Assembly (NCBI GenBank): GCA_937922675.1
Contig: CALAJN010000004.1
Coordinates: 62,001 to 126,000 of the forward strand
DNA: 64,000 bases
DNA from: an uncultured Granulosicoccaceae bacterium
GTDB lineage: Bacteria > Pseudomonadota > Gammaproteobacteria > Granulosicoccales > Granulosicoccaceae
Direction: 5' to 3'
Made by a program: the position numbers and the translations under genes. Below the pieces are notes generated by a model. The model was given only the letters and a program-made list of their open reading frames with translations. It searched no databases and was not told where the DNA came from. Numbering within the stretch: position 1 is the first letter of the stretch; each line of letters starts with the position of its first letter. This document shows positions 1-9,359 of this stretch, one piece after another.

Positions 1-216
1 GTCCGCTGCGAGTCTCGTGTGGGAGCGCGCTACACGGCCGAGACCGGCTTTTTCCACGCGGACTGCTCGCCCGTCAAGGCAACAGGGCAGGTTGAGTGGC
101 GCGTTATTGGTCGTGAATACGAAGCGCTCGACGAGGGCGGCTTCTGGTTGCTGCGATCGCGCAATGCCGAAGGAGAAGAAACCTGGCTTGTATTACCTTG
201 GCACGACTGGGTCTGA
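1..216 (+). CDS. hypothetical protein, C-terminal part (5' end outside window)
   Basis: An open frame enters from the left edge and ends with a stop at 216, giving about 71 C-terminal residues. It could also start at the in-window GTG at 19. The end is rich in Trp and acidic residues and closes with PWHDWV. I do not recognise a family. It lies 10 bp upstream of the glutaredoxin-Rof gene on the same strand, so the two may share a transcript. The true start and any N-terminal domain are not visible. Confidence 0.5.
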   Translation, partial: VRCESRVGARYTAETGFFHADCSPVKATGQVEWRVIGREYEALDEGGFWLLRSRNAEGEETWLVLPWHDWV

Positions 217-226
217 TTGACGGTCA

Positions 227-733
227 ATGACTACTCTAGACGCACACGCATCTAACCGACAGGTCGAGATCTACACACGGTTTCTCTGCCCGTTCTGCAT
301 CCGAGCTAGGCGATTGCTCAAGGCGCGCGGTATCGCCTATCAAGAGATCAATATAAGCCTTGATAGTGAAGCTGATGCCCGTATGGTCGAACTGAGCGGT
401 CGTACCTCTGTTCCGCAAATATTTGTCGGTACGCACCATGTCGGCGGATGCGACGATCTGATAGCAGCGGATGCGTCGGGTGAACTTGCGCAACTTGTCA
501 AGCCGTATGAGCCGGAGGCTTACGAGCCTATCGCCTGCTCGACCTATGACGAACTGGAACTCGCCTGCGTGCGGCGGATCAATATCTCGGTGGCGACGGA
601 CGACGGAGTGCTCACAGGAATCGCGCACACCTTGCGTACTCATAACCGTGCCGAAGTGCTGGTACTTGATGAGGGCGGGGAGGGTATGCGCGTTGTAAGG
701 CTCGATCAAATCCGTAATTGGCAGATCATGTGA
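227..733 (+). CDS. glutaredoxin fused to a Rof (Rho-inhibitor)-like domain
   Basis: The 168-aa protein has two parts. Residues about 10-92 are a dithiol glutaredoxin: active site CPFC at 21-24, the cis-Pro loop TSVPQIF at 60-66, and the GGCDDL glutathione-binding turn at 73-78. Residues about 98-168 read like Rof/YaeO, the small protein that binds Rho and blocks Rho-dependent termination. YEPIACSTYDELELAC (99-114) matches the E. coli Rof pattern Y-x-P-I-x-C-x-x-Y-D-x-L-E-L-A-C, and VVRLDQI near the end matches its RELRLDKI strand. The frame is uninterrupted, so this looks like a true fusion. Glutaredoxin activity is a family expectation; redox control of Rho is only inference. The gene sits just upstream of tmm, with 102 bp between them. 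Confidence 0.85.
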   Translation: MTTLDAHASNRQVEIYTRFLCPFCIRARRLLKARGIAYQEINISLDSEADARMVELSGRTSVPQIFVGTHHVGGCDDLIAADASGELAQLVKPYEPEAYEPIACSTYDELELACVRRINISVATDDGVLTGIAHTLRTHNRAEVLVLDEGGEGMRVVRLDQIRNWQIM

Positions 734-772
734 ATCGGCTTGGGATGGTTCCGGTGGAAACGCGGGCAGCGG

Positions 773-801
773 TTGACAGGCGTCGAGGGAAGTCGTCTAC
801 T
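773..801 (+). promoter_or_regulatory. candidate sigma70 promoter for tmm
   Basis: A perfect -35 hexamer TTGACA (773-778) is followed after 17 bp by TCTACT (796-801, four of six matches to TATAAT). This would place the transcript start near 808, about 28 bp ahead of the tmm ATG. It is seen by eye and untested. Confidence 0.45.
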
Positions 802-835
802 GCTATGCAACATCGTTTCTCAAAGGTAAATACGG

Positions 836-2182
836 ATGGCTTCCAAGCGTGTTGCAGTCATCGGTGCGGGGCCCTCGGGTCTTGCCCAGTTGCGTGCCTT
901 TCAGAGCCTTGCGCAGTCGGGCGTTGAGGTGCCGGAAGTGGTCTGCTTCGAGAAGCAGGCTGATTGGGGTGGGCTGTGGAATTACACATGGCGAACGGGT
1001 CTTGATGAGTACGGTGAGCCCGTACACGGCTCGATGTACCGCTATCTGTGGTCCAACGGACCCAAGGAGGGTCTCGAATTTGCGGACTACTCCTTTGAAG
1101 AGCACTTCGGCAAACAGATCGCTTCCTACCCGCCGCGTGCGGTGCTGTTCGACTACATCGAAGGACGTGTCAAAAAGGCTGGTGTGCGGGATCAGGTGCG
1201 CTTCCGTACACCGATACGACAGGTGGACTGGAATGAATCAACACAGCAGTTCAGCGTGCGCTCCCACGATCTGATCAGGGACGTCGAGACCACCGAAGCC
1301 TTTGATCATGTTGTCGTTGCAAGCGGTCACTTCTCAACACCTAATGTGCCGCAGTTTGAGGGTTTGGATCGTTTCAATGGCCGGGTGTTGCATGCGCATG
1401 ATTTTCGCGATGCTGTAGAGTTTCGCGAAAAGGACATTCTGATCATAGGTACCAGTTACTCTGCTGAAGACATCGGCTCACAGTGCTGGAAGTATGGGGC
1501 CAAGTCGATAACAGTCAGCCACCGCACTGCGGCCATGGGATATGACTGGCCTGATAACTGGGTAGAGGTTCCTCTGCTGACATCGGTGATTGGCAATACG
1601 TGTACCTTCAAGGATGGCACCACCAAAGAGGTTGACGCGATCATCTTGTGCACCGGGTATCAGCATCATTTCCCGTTCATGTCAGAAGATCTGCGACTCA
1701 AGACGGCCAACCGACTTGCCACCGCAGATCTGTACAAGGGAGTGGCCTATGTACCTAATCCGAAGCTGTTCTATCTTGGCATGCAGGACCAGTGGTACAC
1801 CTTCAACATGTTTGACGCGCAAGCATGGTGGGCCCGTGATGTGATCATGGACAAGATTGAGGTTCCTGACGACACCGCCATGCAGGCGGATGTTGCTGAT
1901 CGCGTTATGCGAGAGGATGCCATTGGTGATGACTACGACGCCATTCGGTATCAGGGAGACTATGTCAAGGAACTGATTGCCGAGACGGACTACCCAAGCT
2001 TCGATGTTGACGGCGCCAATGAGGCGTTTTTTCAGTGGAAAAAGCACAAGAAGGTGAACATCATGACCTTCAGGGACAACGCATACAGGTCGGTGATTAC
2101 CGGCACCATGGCTCCGGTACATCACACACCTTGGAAAGACGCACTGGATGATTCCAAGGAGAGTTACCTGGCAAACGGCTAA
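836..2182 (+). CDS. tmm: trimethylamine monooxygenase (flavin-containing)
   Basis: Oxidises trimethylamine to TMAO using NADPH, FAD and O2 in the cytoplasm. The 448-aa length is that of bacterial Tmm. The FAD motif GAGPSG is at 10-15, the FMO signature [11 protein letters not shown] at 180-190, and the NADPH loop [10 protein letters not shown] at 205-214. The match to remembered Ruegeria and Methylocella Tmm runs over the whole protein, for example in [20 protein letters not shown] and in the C-terminal [14 protein letters not shown] lies 8 bp before the ATG. The neighbouring dmm, gmaS, mgs, tmo and tdm genes form the rest of the pathway, which makes Tmm far more likely than another FMO. The gene has its own candidate promoter and is followed by a transporter and a regulator. 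Confidence 0.95.
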   Translation: MASKRVAVIGAGPSGLAQLRAFQSLAQSGVEVPEVVCFEKQADWGGLWNYTWRTGLDEYGEPVHGSMYRYLWSNGPKEGLEFADYSFEEHFGKQIASYPPRAVLFDYIEGRVKKAGVRDQVRFRTPIRQVDWNESTQQFSVRSHDLIRDVETTEAFDHVVVASGHFSTPNVPQFEGLDRFNGRVLHAHDFRDAVEFREKDILIIGTSYSAEDIGSQCWKYGAKSITVSHRTAAMGYDWPDNWVEVPLLTSVIGNTCTFKDGTTKEVDAIILCTGYQHHFPFMSEDLRLKTANRLATADLYKGVAYVPNPKLFYLGMQDQWYTFNMFDAQAWWARDVIMDKIEVPDDTAMQADVADRVMREDAIGDDYDAIRYQGDYVKELIAETDYPSFDVDGANEAFFQWKKHKKVNIMTFRDNAYRSVITGTMAPVHHTPWKDALDDSKESYLANG

Positions 2183-2244
2183 TTGCTTCAGGTAATACCA
2201 ACGATAGATAGCGACTGTAGTTTGCGCATGGCATTCAGTCTGTA

Positions 2245-3081
2245 ATGGCATTGCTTCTCGGCGTTGTCGCGGCACTGTGCTGGGGACTGCACGATCTGTG
2301 CGTGCGGCGTATGAGTCAGCAATCAGATATTGCGGCCAGCATGACGGTTGTTTTGTCTGTCGGCTGCGTCAGCCTGTTGATAGCCAGTCTGGTATCAGGA
2401 TGCCTGGGCGGAACTGACCATCAACTGGTTGAGGAGGCCTTGGCCGGCATTTCGTTCGCGGTGGCAACCTATTGTTTGTGGCATGCCTTCGGTTGCGGAT
2501 CGGTACGGCTGGTCGCGCCTATCGTCGCGGCGTATCCGGTGGTGACCTTGTTGCTGGCGATGTCGAGTGGCGAGTCGATCGCCTGGATACAGTGGTTGAT
2601 GGTGCTGACTGTCATCGCAGGTGTTGGCATTGTTGCCCGCGGGGAATCGGACGCAGCCTCATCAGCGATCAAGCCTGCGATCCTCTGGTCTGTGTGTGCA
2701 GCGATCTCGTTTGCCCTGACATTCTGGCTTGGTCAGCAAGCAATGGTCGGAGGCGAGACCTGGCCAGTGCTACTGGTGACGCGTATGATCGCGGTGTTGA
2801 CGGTGGTGATCTTCATGTTACTCAGCGGCGGGCTTCGCTGGCCTGTGCGCGCAGATTTACCGGTACTGCTCGTGATGGGGATTCTCGATACGGTGGCATT
2901 GGCCGCTGTATTATTTGCCGGAAGACTACCCGGTGGGCTCTATGCGACCGTAACAGCTTCGCTGTTTGGCGTGGTAACCATCCTGTTGGCGTGGGCAGTA
3001 TTGAAAGAGCGACTGTTACCATTGCAGTGGATAGGTGTTGGTATCACCTTTGCTGCCATTGGTGTACTGAGTGCGACTTAG
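2245..3081 (+). CDS. EamA/DMT-family membrane transporter
   Basis: A 278-aa inner-membrane protein with about ten hydrophobic segments arranged as two repeated EamA halves, typical of the drug/metabolite transporter superfamily. It starts 62 bp after tmm on the same strand and its end lies 28 bp before the regulator start, so the three probably form one transcript. Substrate cannot be read from sequence. By position an amine, N-oxide or downstream metabolite is plausible, but that is inference. No clear ribosome binding site is seen before the chosen ATG. Confidence 0.85.
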   Translation: MALLLGVVAALCWGLHDLCVRRMSQQSDIAASMTVVLSVGCVSLLIASLVSGCLGGTDHQLVEEALAGISFAVATYCLWHAFGCGSVRLVAPIVAAYPVVTLLLAMSSGESIAWIQWLMVLTVIAGVGIVARGESDAASSAIKPAILWSVCAAISFALTFWLGQQAMVGGETWPVLLVTRMIAVLTVVIFMLLSGGLRWPVRADLPVLLVMGILDTVALAAVLFAGRLPGGLYATVTASLFGVVTILLAWAVLKERLLPLQWIGVGITFAAIGVLSAT

Positions 3082-3109
3082 AATACGCGCTATCGAGAAG
3101 GAGGCAGGC

Positions 3110-3790
3110 ATGGCGGTTCGACAGTCACTATCCGTTTCTCAAGCCGCAGCGCTGGCTGGCGATGTGACGCTCGATCAGGATCCACATGCGCTGCGCGGCA
3201 CCGGTGAGAAGAGACTCGAGGTCGCAATCGGCCTTGAGGTTCGCATGTTGCGTAAGCACGTGGATCTAACCGTCGCCGAGTTGGCGGACAAGTGTGGTGT
3301 ATCAGTCGGCATGTTGTCCAAGATCGAGAACGGGCTGACATCGCCGTCACTGACCAGCCTGCAGTCGATAGCACACGCGCTCGGAGTACCGATCTCGCAG
3401 TTGCTCAGGCGCTTTGAGCAGGAGCGTCATGCGCATCAGGTGAAGGCCGGCAAGGGCGTTGGCAAGGAACGTCGGGGCACGCGCGCAGGGCATCAATATC
3501 AGCTGTTGGGTTATCTTGGATCGAATCGCTCAGGCGTGATTGTTGAGCCGTACATGATTACGCTGACGGATGATTCTGATGTGTTTCCAGCCTTTCAACA
3601 TGAGGGGCTGGAGTATCTCTACATGATCGAAGGGCGTGTTGAATACCGACACGGCGATGATGTGTTTCTGATGGAGCCGGGCGATTCACTGTTCTTCGAT
3701 GCTGATGCGCCACACGGGCCAGAACGTCTCGTTGAATTGCCTGCGCGTTATCTATCCATTATTTCCTATCCGCAGGTGGGGCAGTCTTGA
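3110..3790 (+). CDS. XRE-family regulator with C-terminal cupin domain
   Basis: A 226-aa repressor/activator-type protein. A helix-turn-helix lies at about 43-97 (core VAELADKCGVSVGMLSKIENG) and a small cupin sensor fold at about 145-220 (EYLYMIEGRVEY, then MEPGDSLFF). The ATG at 3110 is chosen because AAGGAGG sits at 3098-3104. An in-frame ATG 39 bp upstream lacks such a site and overlaps the transporter. This class binds a small ligand in the cupin to control nearby catabolic genes. Its place right after tmm and the transporter suggests that it controls methylated-amine genes, which is inference. Its stop overlaps the start of the next gene. Confidence 0.88.
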   Translation: MAVRQSLSVSQAAALAGDVTLDQDPHALRGTGEKRLEVAIGLEVRMLRKHVDLTVAELADKCGVSVGMLSKIENGLTSPSLTSLQSIAHALGVPISQLLRRFEQERHAHQVKAGKGVGKERRGTRAGHQYQLLGYLGSNRSGVIVEPYMITLTDDSDVFPAFQHEGLEYLYMIEGRVEYRHGDDVFLMEPGDSLFFDADAPHGPERLVELPARYLSIISYPQVGQS

Positions 3791-4128
3791 CTGATAATCT
3801 GTTTGTCTACGGCACACTTGCGCCCGGGCAGATAAACCACGATGTCCTGTCGAGTCTGTCGGGCGTTTGGCAGCGCGCAACACTTAACGGGCGGCTGGTA
3901 GACGAGGGTTGGGGCTCCGGGCACGGGTGTCCGGGTATCATTCCCGCCAAAGACGCCCCGGAGGTCGAGGGGTTTGTCTTTACCTCAAGCGAACTCGCGG
4001 CACACTGGGAAAGATTGGATGCCTTCGAAGGTGGCGATTACCGGCGTGTACAAGTCGTTGTGCGACTCCCCGACGACGGTGTTGTCGATGCGCATGTCTA
4101 CGCCGTGCGCGACACTGATGCCTTGTAG
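3787..4128 (+). CDS. gamma-glutamylcyclotransferase (AIG2)-family protein
   Basis: A 113-aa protein with the family N-terminal motif FVYGTLAPGQ (6-15) and a conserved acidic position in LDAFEGGDY (Glu81), where the family has its catalytic glutamate. Members cleave gamma-glutamyl-amine bonds to give 5-oxoproline plus a free amine or amino acid. The start is a TTG overlapping the upstream TGA (TTGA), which implies translational coupling to the regulator. Because this locus makes gamma-glutamylmethylamide through GmaS, a hydrolase of gamma-glutamyl amines would be a fitting side enzyme; this link is speculative. Confidence 0.8.
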   Translation: MTDNLFVYGTLAPGQINHDVLSSLSGVWQRATLNGRLVDEGWGSGHGCPGIIPAKDAPEVEGFVFTSSELAAHWERLDAFEGGDYRRVQVVVRLPDDGVVDAHVYAVRDTDAL

Positions 4129-4236
4129 TCGTTGATGCGGCGCCTGAGTACGTGGTGTCAATGACGGTTTGCACCAGTCGTTTGTGTGTTCGCACGCTAT
4201 CCTCCTGCTCCCACCGCGCAAGTCCTGCAATAATCC

Positions 4237-6618
4237 GTGTCAGCATCTCAGCAAGCGAGCCTCCATCAACGTATTGCCGAAGGCGTCGGTGCGAATGTTG
4301 CGCAGGTGCGTGCAGCGGTTGACCTGCTCGATGGCGGCGCGACCGTGCCCTTTATCTCGCGCTATCGCAAAGAGGCTACTGGTGGTCTGAGCGATACGCA
4401 GCTGCGCTTGCTTGAAGAGCGGCTGGGCTACCTGCGCGAATTTGATGCGCGGCGCAACACCATCTTGGCGAGCATTGAGGAGCAAGGCAAGCTTGATGAG
4501 GCACTGCGTGCTCGGCTTGATGCTGCAACAACCAAGGCAGAGCTGGAGGATCTCTACCTGCCGTTCAAGAAGAAGCGCCGGACCAAGGGTCAGATTGCCC
4601 TTGAGGCGGGTCTGGGTGAGCTTGCTGATAGCTTGTGGCAGGACGCATCGCAAGTGCCAGATGATGTCGCCACAGATTTTGTCGATACCTCTCGTGGTGT
4701 TGCTGATTCCAAGGCGGCACTCGATGGTGCCCAGGCTATCCTGATGGAGCGCTTTGCCGAGGATGCAACACTGATGGCGCGGCTACGGGAGCGCCTTGGG
4801 AATGAGGGATATCTGTGTGCCGAGGTGGTTTCTGGAAAGGCTACCGAGGGCGCCAAGTTTGCAGACTACTTCGAGCATCAAGAGCTGCTGGCCAAGGTGC
4901 CGGGCCACCGCGCATTGGCGATGTTTCGAGGGCGCGCCGAGGGCGTCTTGTCCTTGAAGATCAAGCTGCGCCAGCCTGATGGTTTCAGTGATCAGGGGTG
5001 TGTGGACATGGTGGCATCTCACGTTGGCTTTGAGGATCGCAAGCGGCCTGCTGATGCATGGCGGGCCCGTGTTGTCAGCTGGACGTGGAAAGTCAAGTTG
5101 GCGACGCGTCTTGAGACCGAGTTGTTTCTCGGCCTGCGAGAGCGCGCGGATGCTGAAGCCATTGGCGTGTTCGCAGCAAACCTGCGTGATTTGCTGCTCG
5201 CAGCTCCTGCAGGCCCGCGTCCAACACTCGGGCTTGATCCGGGTTTTCGTACCGGTGTCAAGGTAACGGTGGTCGATGCCACCGGCAAGGTGGTTGATCA
5301 CACTGCGATTTTTCCCCATCAACCGCGCAATGACTGGAAAGGCTCGCTTGCCAGTTTGCGGCAGCTGTGTACCAGGCATGCGGTCGAGCTGATCGCCATT
5401 GGCAACGGCACCGCCAGCCGCGAGACCGAGCGTCTTGCTGACGCACTGATAGCGGAGCTACCAGGTCATGCGCTCACCAAGGTTGTGGTTTCCGAGGCGG
5501 GGGCGTCGGTGTACTCAGCCTCTGAGCTTGCCGAGAGCGAGTTTCCGGATCTCGATGTAACGATTCGGGGAGCCATCTCGATTGCCCGACGATTACAGGA
5601 CCCGCTGGCAGAGCTTGTGAAGATCGACCCAAAGGCAATAGGTGTTGGGCAATATCAACACGATGTCTCACAGACAGCCCTTGCGCGCAGTCTTGATGCC
5701 ACAGTAGAGGATTGTGTGAATCAGGTGGGGGTGGATCTCGGGACCGCCTCTGCGGCACTGCTGTCGCGTGTTGCGGGCCTGACCCCGACGCTTGCCGCCA
5801 ACGTGGTTGCCTACCGTGATGAACACGGCGCCTTCAAGACACGCAAATCACTCAAGAAAGTACCCAGGCTCGGCGAGAAGGCCTTTGAGCAAGCTGCGGG
5901 GTTTCTGCGTATTCCCGATGGCAGTGATCCGCTCGATGCCTCCGGGGTGCACCCGGAGAGTTATCCAGTGGTCGAGCGCATCGTGGCAGCGGCGGGCAAG
6001 CCCTTGGCGGGCATCATCGGCGACATAGCCTGGTTGCAAGCACAGGATGCTTCGCAGTTTACCGATGAACGCTTCGGTGAGCCTACCGTCAGGGACATTC
6101 TTGCAGAACTACAAAAACCAGGGCGTGATCCTCGACCTGAGTTCAAGACCGTTCAGTTTGCTGATGGGGTCGAGAAGATCGGCGATCTGATTGAAGATCA
6201 GGTTCTTGAAGGTCAGGTCACTAACGTGACCGCCTTCGGCGCCTTTGTTGATGTTGGCGTCCACCAGGATGGATTAGTGCATATTTCAGCGTTGTCCGAT
6301 ACCTTCGTGAAGGATCCGCGCGATGTGGTCAAGGCAGGCGATATCGTCAAGGTCAAGGTGATGAGCGTGGATGTCGAGCGCAAGCGTATTGGCTTGAGCA
6401 TGCGGATGGGTGATAGCGCTGCCGATGCCGATGGTGGCAGAGGTGCAAGAGGGTCTCGACCTGGAGGTGAGAGAAACAGATCGGGGAAAGAGAAGCCTCG
6501 CGGTAGCAACAAGGGGCAACACCGTGCAGGCTACCGCAGTCGCTCGCAAGGCAGTGCTGGAGAGCCAGTCTCTGCGCTGGCGGAATCACTCAAGGCGGCA
6601 TTGCGCGAAAAGGGCTGA
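4237..6618 (+). CDS. tex: Tex family RNA-binding transcription accessory protein
   Basis: A 793-aa protein with the full Tex layout: an N-terminal helical region ([17 protein letters not shown] is a family signature), a YqgF/RNase H-like domain at about 325-450 ([10 protein letters not shown]), helix-hairpin-helix repeats near 500-570 ([13 protein letters not shown]), and an S1 RNA-binding domain at about 655-725 ([21 protein letters not shown]). The tail after the S1 domain is Gly/Arg-rich and disordered. The start is GTG. Tex is a housekeeping nucleic-acid-binding protein. It converges on dmmC with only 16 bp between stops and is not obviously tied to amine metabolism. Confidence 0.95.
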   Translation: MSASQQASLHQRIAEGVGANVAQVRAAVDLLDGGATVPFISRYRKEATGGLSDTQLRLLEERLGYLREFDARRNTILASIEEQGKLDEALRARLDAATTKAELEDLYLPFKKKRRTKGQIALEAGLGELADSLWQDASQVPDDVATDFVDTSRGVADSKAALDGAQAILMERFAEDATLMARLRERLGNEGYLCAEVVSGKATEGAKFADYFEHQELLAKVPGHRALAMFRGRAEGVLSLKIKLRQPDGFSDQGCVDMVASHVGFEDRKRPADAWRARVVSWTWKVKLATRLETELFLGLRERADAEAIGVFAANLRDLLLAAPAGPRPTLGLDPGFRTGVKVTVVDATGKVVDHTAIFPHQPRNDWKGSLASLRQLCTRHAVELIAIGNGTASRETERLADALIAELPGHALTKVVVSEAGASVYSASELAESEFPDLDVTIRGAISIARRLQDPLAELVKIDPKAIGVGQYQHDVSQTALARSLDATVEDCVNQVGVDLGTASAALLSRVAGLTPTLAANVVAYRDEHGAFKTRKSLKKVPRLGEKAFEQAAGFLRIPDGSDPLDASGVHPESYPVVERIVAAAGKPLAGIIGDIAWLQAQDASQFTDERFGEPTVRDILAELQKPGRDPRPEFKTVQFADGVEKIGDLIEDQVLEGQVTNVTAFGAFVDVGVHQDGLVHISALSDTFVKDPRDVVKAGDIVKVKVMSVDVERKRIGLSMRMGDSAADADGGRGARGSRPGGERNRSGKEKPRGSNKGQHRAGYRSRSQGSAGEPVSALAESLKAALREKG

Positions 6619-6634
6619 CGCCTGAATCGGCCTG

Positions 6635-7690
6635 TCAGTCCGGAAATGGCCCGGCGGTTGTCTCCTGGCCATCATCAAATGCCGCAAGGTAGTCGATCGC
6701 TATTTCGCGATAGTGATCCAAACCCTTGTAACTTGCGATCTCGGGCGGCAGGGTCTTGAGCACTCGGTGCATGCGCGTGGCCCATTTGGGGACGGTTGTC
6801 AGATCGCGCATCGACAGGAAGTAGCAACGGATCGGGAACAGAAGTGCGTTGGAGCGAGGCAGGCGCCAGAAGCTTTGCAGCTCGATACGCAAGAACAGTT
6901 TGTCAGCCACATTCTCGGGTGTGATGTGTGTGTTCTCTGGTCCCCATTTGTGGTAATTCTCGGGACTGGTATCCAGACGCGGGTTGACAGTCATGGTCCA
7001 GTTGAGGCGACGTGCGGGGTTGGCTTGTTGCACGGACAGGAGGTACTTCAGGGCGCGTGTAAATACACCGCGCTCATGTGCAAGAGGCACCGGGGCGTGC
7101 CACTCGAAAAAATTCATGCCGATGTCAAAGTCGAGTGACCAGTCAGCCTGAGTAGTAACGATGCCTGCATCCATCCACAAGTTGCCTGCACGCTCATCGA
7201 GTACACAGAAATCCCCTTGCGCCTGGCGCGTGATGTATTCGAGCGGGCCGTAGGGCAGTGTGGTCTCGTCTCCGAAGGTAAAGGTATCGTCGATACCGAG
7301 CGGTCGATTGATCCAGTGCCAACGATCGCCGTCGCGTTCGAGTGAAAACCACTCGGGATAGCTCGCCGCCTTGCAGCTCATCAATAGTTCCAGTGTGTCC
7401 CAGCCTGCGAGCGTCATGTGTGGCAGGCTCTGGCAGCGCAGAGGATCTTCATCGAGTACCAGTGCGCGATCACGCATCTCGGAGACGTAGTGTTCGTCTA
7501 CATCGATGGGCTCCTCAAAGGCGGTACCAGCGCGACCATCCTTGTGCAGCTCCATGTTGACCGCGTACATGTAAGAGTCCTTGTCGAACGGGAAGGGCGC
7601 ACGTAGAACGGTCTGTGGAGAGTTCTTGAAAGTGAAGTCGTCGCGAAAGGTCTCATCGCGAAACGGTAGTTCTCTTGCAGGCGTTGCCAT
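6635..7690 (-). CDS. dmmC: dimethylamine monooxygenase, heme subunit (DUF3445/HODM alpha-like)
   Basis: A 351-aa member of the DUF3445 family, the heme-PAS catalytic subunit of oxidative N-demethylases. It would oxidise dimethylamine to methylamine and formaldehyde with electrons from DmmB. The family is recognised from blocks such as LPHMTLAGWDTLELL, WSLDFDIGMNFFEWHAPVP, and LFLRIELQSFWRLPRSNALLFPIRCYF (split by eye). Gene order dmmD-dmmA-dmmB-dmmC matches the described dmmDABC cluster exactly. AGGGAA lies 7 bp upstream of the ATG. It is the last gene of the leftward block; no terminator hairpin is seen before the converging tex gene. Confidence 0.9.
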   Translation of the reverse strand: MATPARELPFRDETFRDDFTFKNSPQTVLRAPFPFDKDSYMYAVNMELHKDGRAGTAFEEPIDVDEHYVSEMRDRALVLDEDPLRCQSLPHMTLAGWDTLELLMSCKAASYPEWFSLERDGDRWHWINRPLGIDDTFTFGDETTLPYGPLEYITRQAQGDFCVLDERAGNLWMDAGIVTTQADWSLDFDIGMNFFEWHAPVPLAHERGVFTRALKYLLSVQQANPARRLNWTMTVNPRLDTSPENYHKWGPENTHITPENVADKLFLRIELQSFWRLPRSNALLFPIRCYFLSMRDLTTVPKWATRMHRVLKTLPPEIASYKGLDHYREIAIDYLAAFDDGQETTAGPFPD

Positions 7691-7749
7691 CTTGAATTCC
7701 CTGTTCGTTTACGTGTCTTCAGCGCGTCACACGCAAGTCTTGATCTCGC

Positions 7750-8724
7750 TCAACGATCCAGCACCACTGTCCCGCGACACCGCGAGACACAGGGCATGAT
7801 TTTCTCGCCCGAGGCCTTCTCATCATCCTCAAGCCAGTGATCCTCGTGCAGTAGTTCTCCGTCCACTGACAGGACGCGTGTTTCACACTGACCGCAAGCG
7901 CCGCCACGACAGAGATAGGGGGCATCGACTCCTGCAGCTTCAATCGCCTCGAGCATGGATTGCTCAGCACCGACTTCGATGGTCTTTCCGGATGCGCGCA
8001 GCTCCACATTGAAGGGTTCTCCAGATGAGGCCTTGGCGAAGTGCTCGTAGTGCACGTGGTTGTCAGGCCAACCGTGCTCGGCAGATTTTCTTAGTACCAG
8101 ATCAATCATCGGTGAGGGGCCGCAGACGTAAAGATGCGTTCCTGCTGGCTGCGAACTGAGTAGACGGTCGTAGTCAATCTGTTCATTATCTTCATCGGCA
8201 TACACATGGAAGCGCGATCCTAGACGGCTGGCAAGTTCTTCCAGGTAGACACCGAGTTCGCGACTGCGCATGCCGTAGTGCAGTTCGGCGTGGACCCCTG
8301 GCATCTGCGCAAGCTGGGCAGTCTGCGACATGAAGGGTGTAATACCAATGCCCCCGGCCAGCATCAGATGGCGCGACGCACGCTTGTCGAGCGCGAACAT
8401 ATTGCTTGGGTGCGTGATGCTCATTTTCATACCCGGTTTGACCTCGCGGTGCAGGTACAGCGAGCCCCCACGGCCCTGGTCGTCCCGCCGTATGCTGACC
8501 TGATAGTCGCGGGTGTCGAGCGGCGAGCTGGACAGTGAATAAGGTGAGCCCCGGAGTGTGTCGCCGTCCTGCATCTGAATGATGATATGCGCGCCACCGG
8601 AGAACGCCGGCAGGGGTTTGCCATCCGGACGTGCGAAGTGAAAACGCTTGATCAGCGAATTCAATTCAACAACCTCGGTAACAACGACATCGATAGCGCC
8701 GTGTAGCCGGCCGCGGGCACTCAT
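7750..8724 (-). CDS. dmmB: dimethylamine monooxygenase reductase subunit
   Basis: A 324-aa phthalate-dioxygenase-reductase-type protein: a flavin-binding domain and an NAD-binding domain (about 10-230), then a C-terminal plant-type [2Fe-2S] ferredoxin. The cluster ligands are Cys272, Cys277, Cys280 and Cys312 (C-x4-C-x2-C-x31-C). The flavin motif RGSPYSLSSSP and the nucleotide-binding LAGGIGITPFMS are clear. It passes electrons from NAD(P)H to the heme subunit. Its ATG overlaps the dmmA stop (ATGA), so the two are translationally coupled. The order flavin-NAD-ferredoxin is typical of the VanB/PDR group. Confidence 0.92.
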   Translation of the reverse strand: MSARGRLHGAIDVVVTEVVELNSLIKRFHFARPDGKPLPAFSGGAHIIIQMQDGDTLRGSPYSLSSSPLDTRDYQVSIRRDDQGRGGSLYLHREVKPGMKMSITHPSNMFALDKRASRHLMLAGGIGITPFMSQTAQLAQMPGVHAELHYGMRSRELGVYLEELASRLGSRFHVYADEDNEQIDYDRLLSSQPAGTHLYVCGPSPMIDLVLRKSAEHGWPDNHVHYEHFAKASSGEPFNVELRASGKTIEVGAEQSMLEAIEAAGVDAPYLCRGGACGQCETRVLSVDGELLHEDHWLEDDEKASGEKIMPCVSRCRGTVVLDR

Positions 8725-9323
8725 GTGAAAACCTCTTCTTTAGGCGGTATGTCGCTTGGATCCTCAGCGTTGATATTGACGCCTTGAAAGGCAGCATAAC
8801 GTCGTGAGTAGTGATCGCGCACCAGTAACAGAAGCCCGCAGTGGGCGCACGTGACAGGTTGCGTTGTTACACCCTCGGTGATGCCCTTGCAGTGCACGCA
8901 CTGCACGCGCCGTGCGAGTGAACCACGGTGTTCTGTCTGGATGGCCTCGAAGTCGATATTGGCTTCCATCGCGGTTTTCATGGCAAGGCCTATCAAGGAT
9001 TCACTGCCTGCCAAATAGATCTGTGTACCCATGTGCATGCGCTCGAAAGTACGCTTGAGTCGCGGCAGCATCGCAGCGATGCTTGGACCGGTATAAAAAC
9101 GCGCGGCACCCAGTGCCTCCAAGGTCACCGAGTGGTCAGCCTTGCCTGGTATGTAACAGATTTCGGCGTTGGGCAGAAAGCTGGTTGGCGCAGCCGTGGC
9201 CAGATCGAGCACGGCCTTGCCGCCATCGGCATCCGCGATTATCAGATGCGCAGGTGCCGTGGCAGGCTTGAGGGTACCGTACACCGGTCGGCTCTTTATC
9301 GATGGCTCGATAGCGGAACTCAT
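8721..9323 (-). CDS. dmmA: dimethylamine monooxygenase subunit DmmA
   Basis: A 200-aa protein of the family that accompanies the heme and reductase subunits. The visible feature is a C-terminal zinc-ribbon- or rubredoxin-like knuckle, C142-x2-C145 and C159-x2-C162. The rest resembles a nucleotide-binding reductase fragment (IYLAGSESLIGLAMKTAMEA). It is needed for DMA oxidation in described systems, though its chemical role is less clear than that of its partners. It lies 36 bp after dmmD and overlaps dmmB by 4 bp. The ribosome binding site is weak, which fits coupling. Confidence 0.88.
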   Translation of the reverse strand: MSSAIEPSIKSRPVYGTLKPATAPAHLIIADADGGKAVLDLATAAPTSFLPNAEICYIPGKADHSVTLEALGAARFYTGPSIAAMLPRLKRTFERMHMGTQIYLAGSESLIGLAMKTAMEANIDFEAIQTEHRGSLARRVQCVHCKGITEGVTTQPVTCAHCGLLLLVRDHYSRRYAAFQGVNINAEDPSDIPPKEEVFT

Positions 9324-9359
9324 ACGTCAGTCTCGAATGGTGTGGGGGTCACTTCGGGC

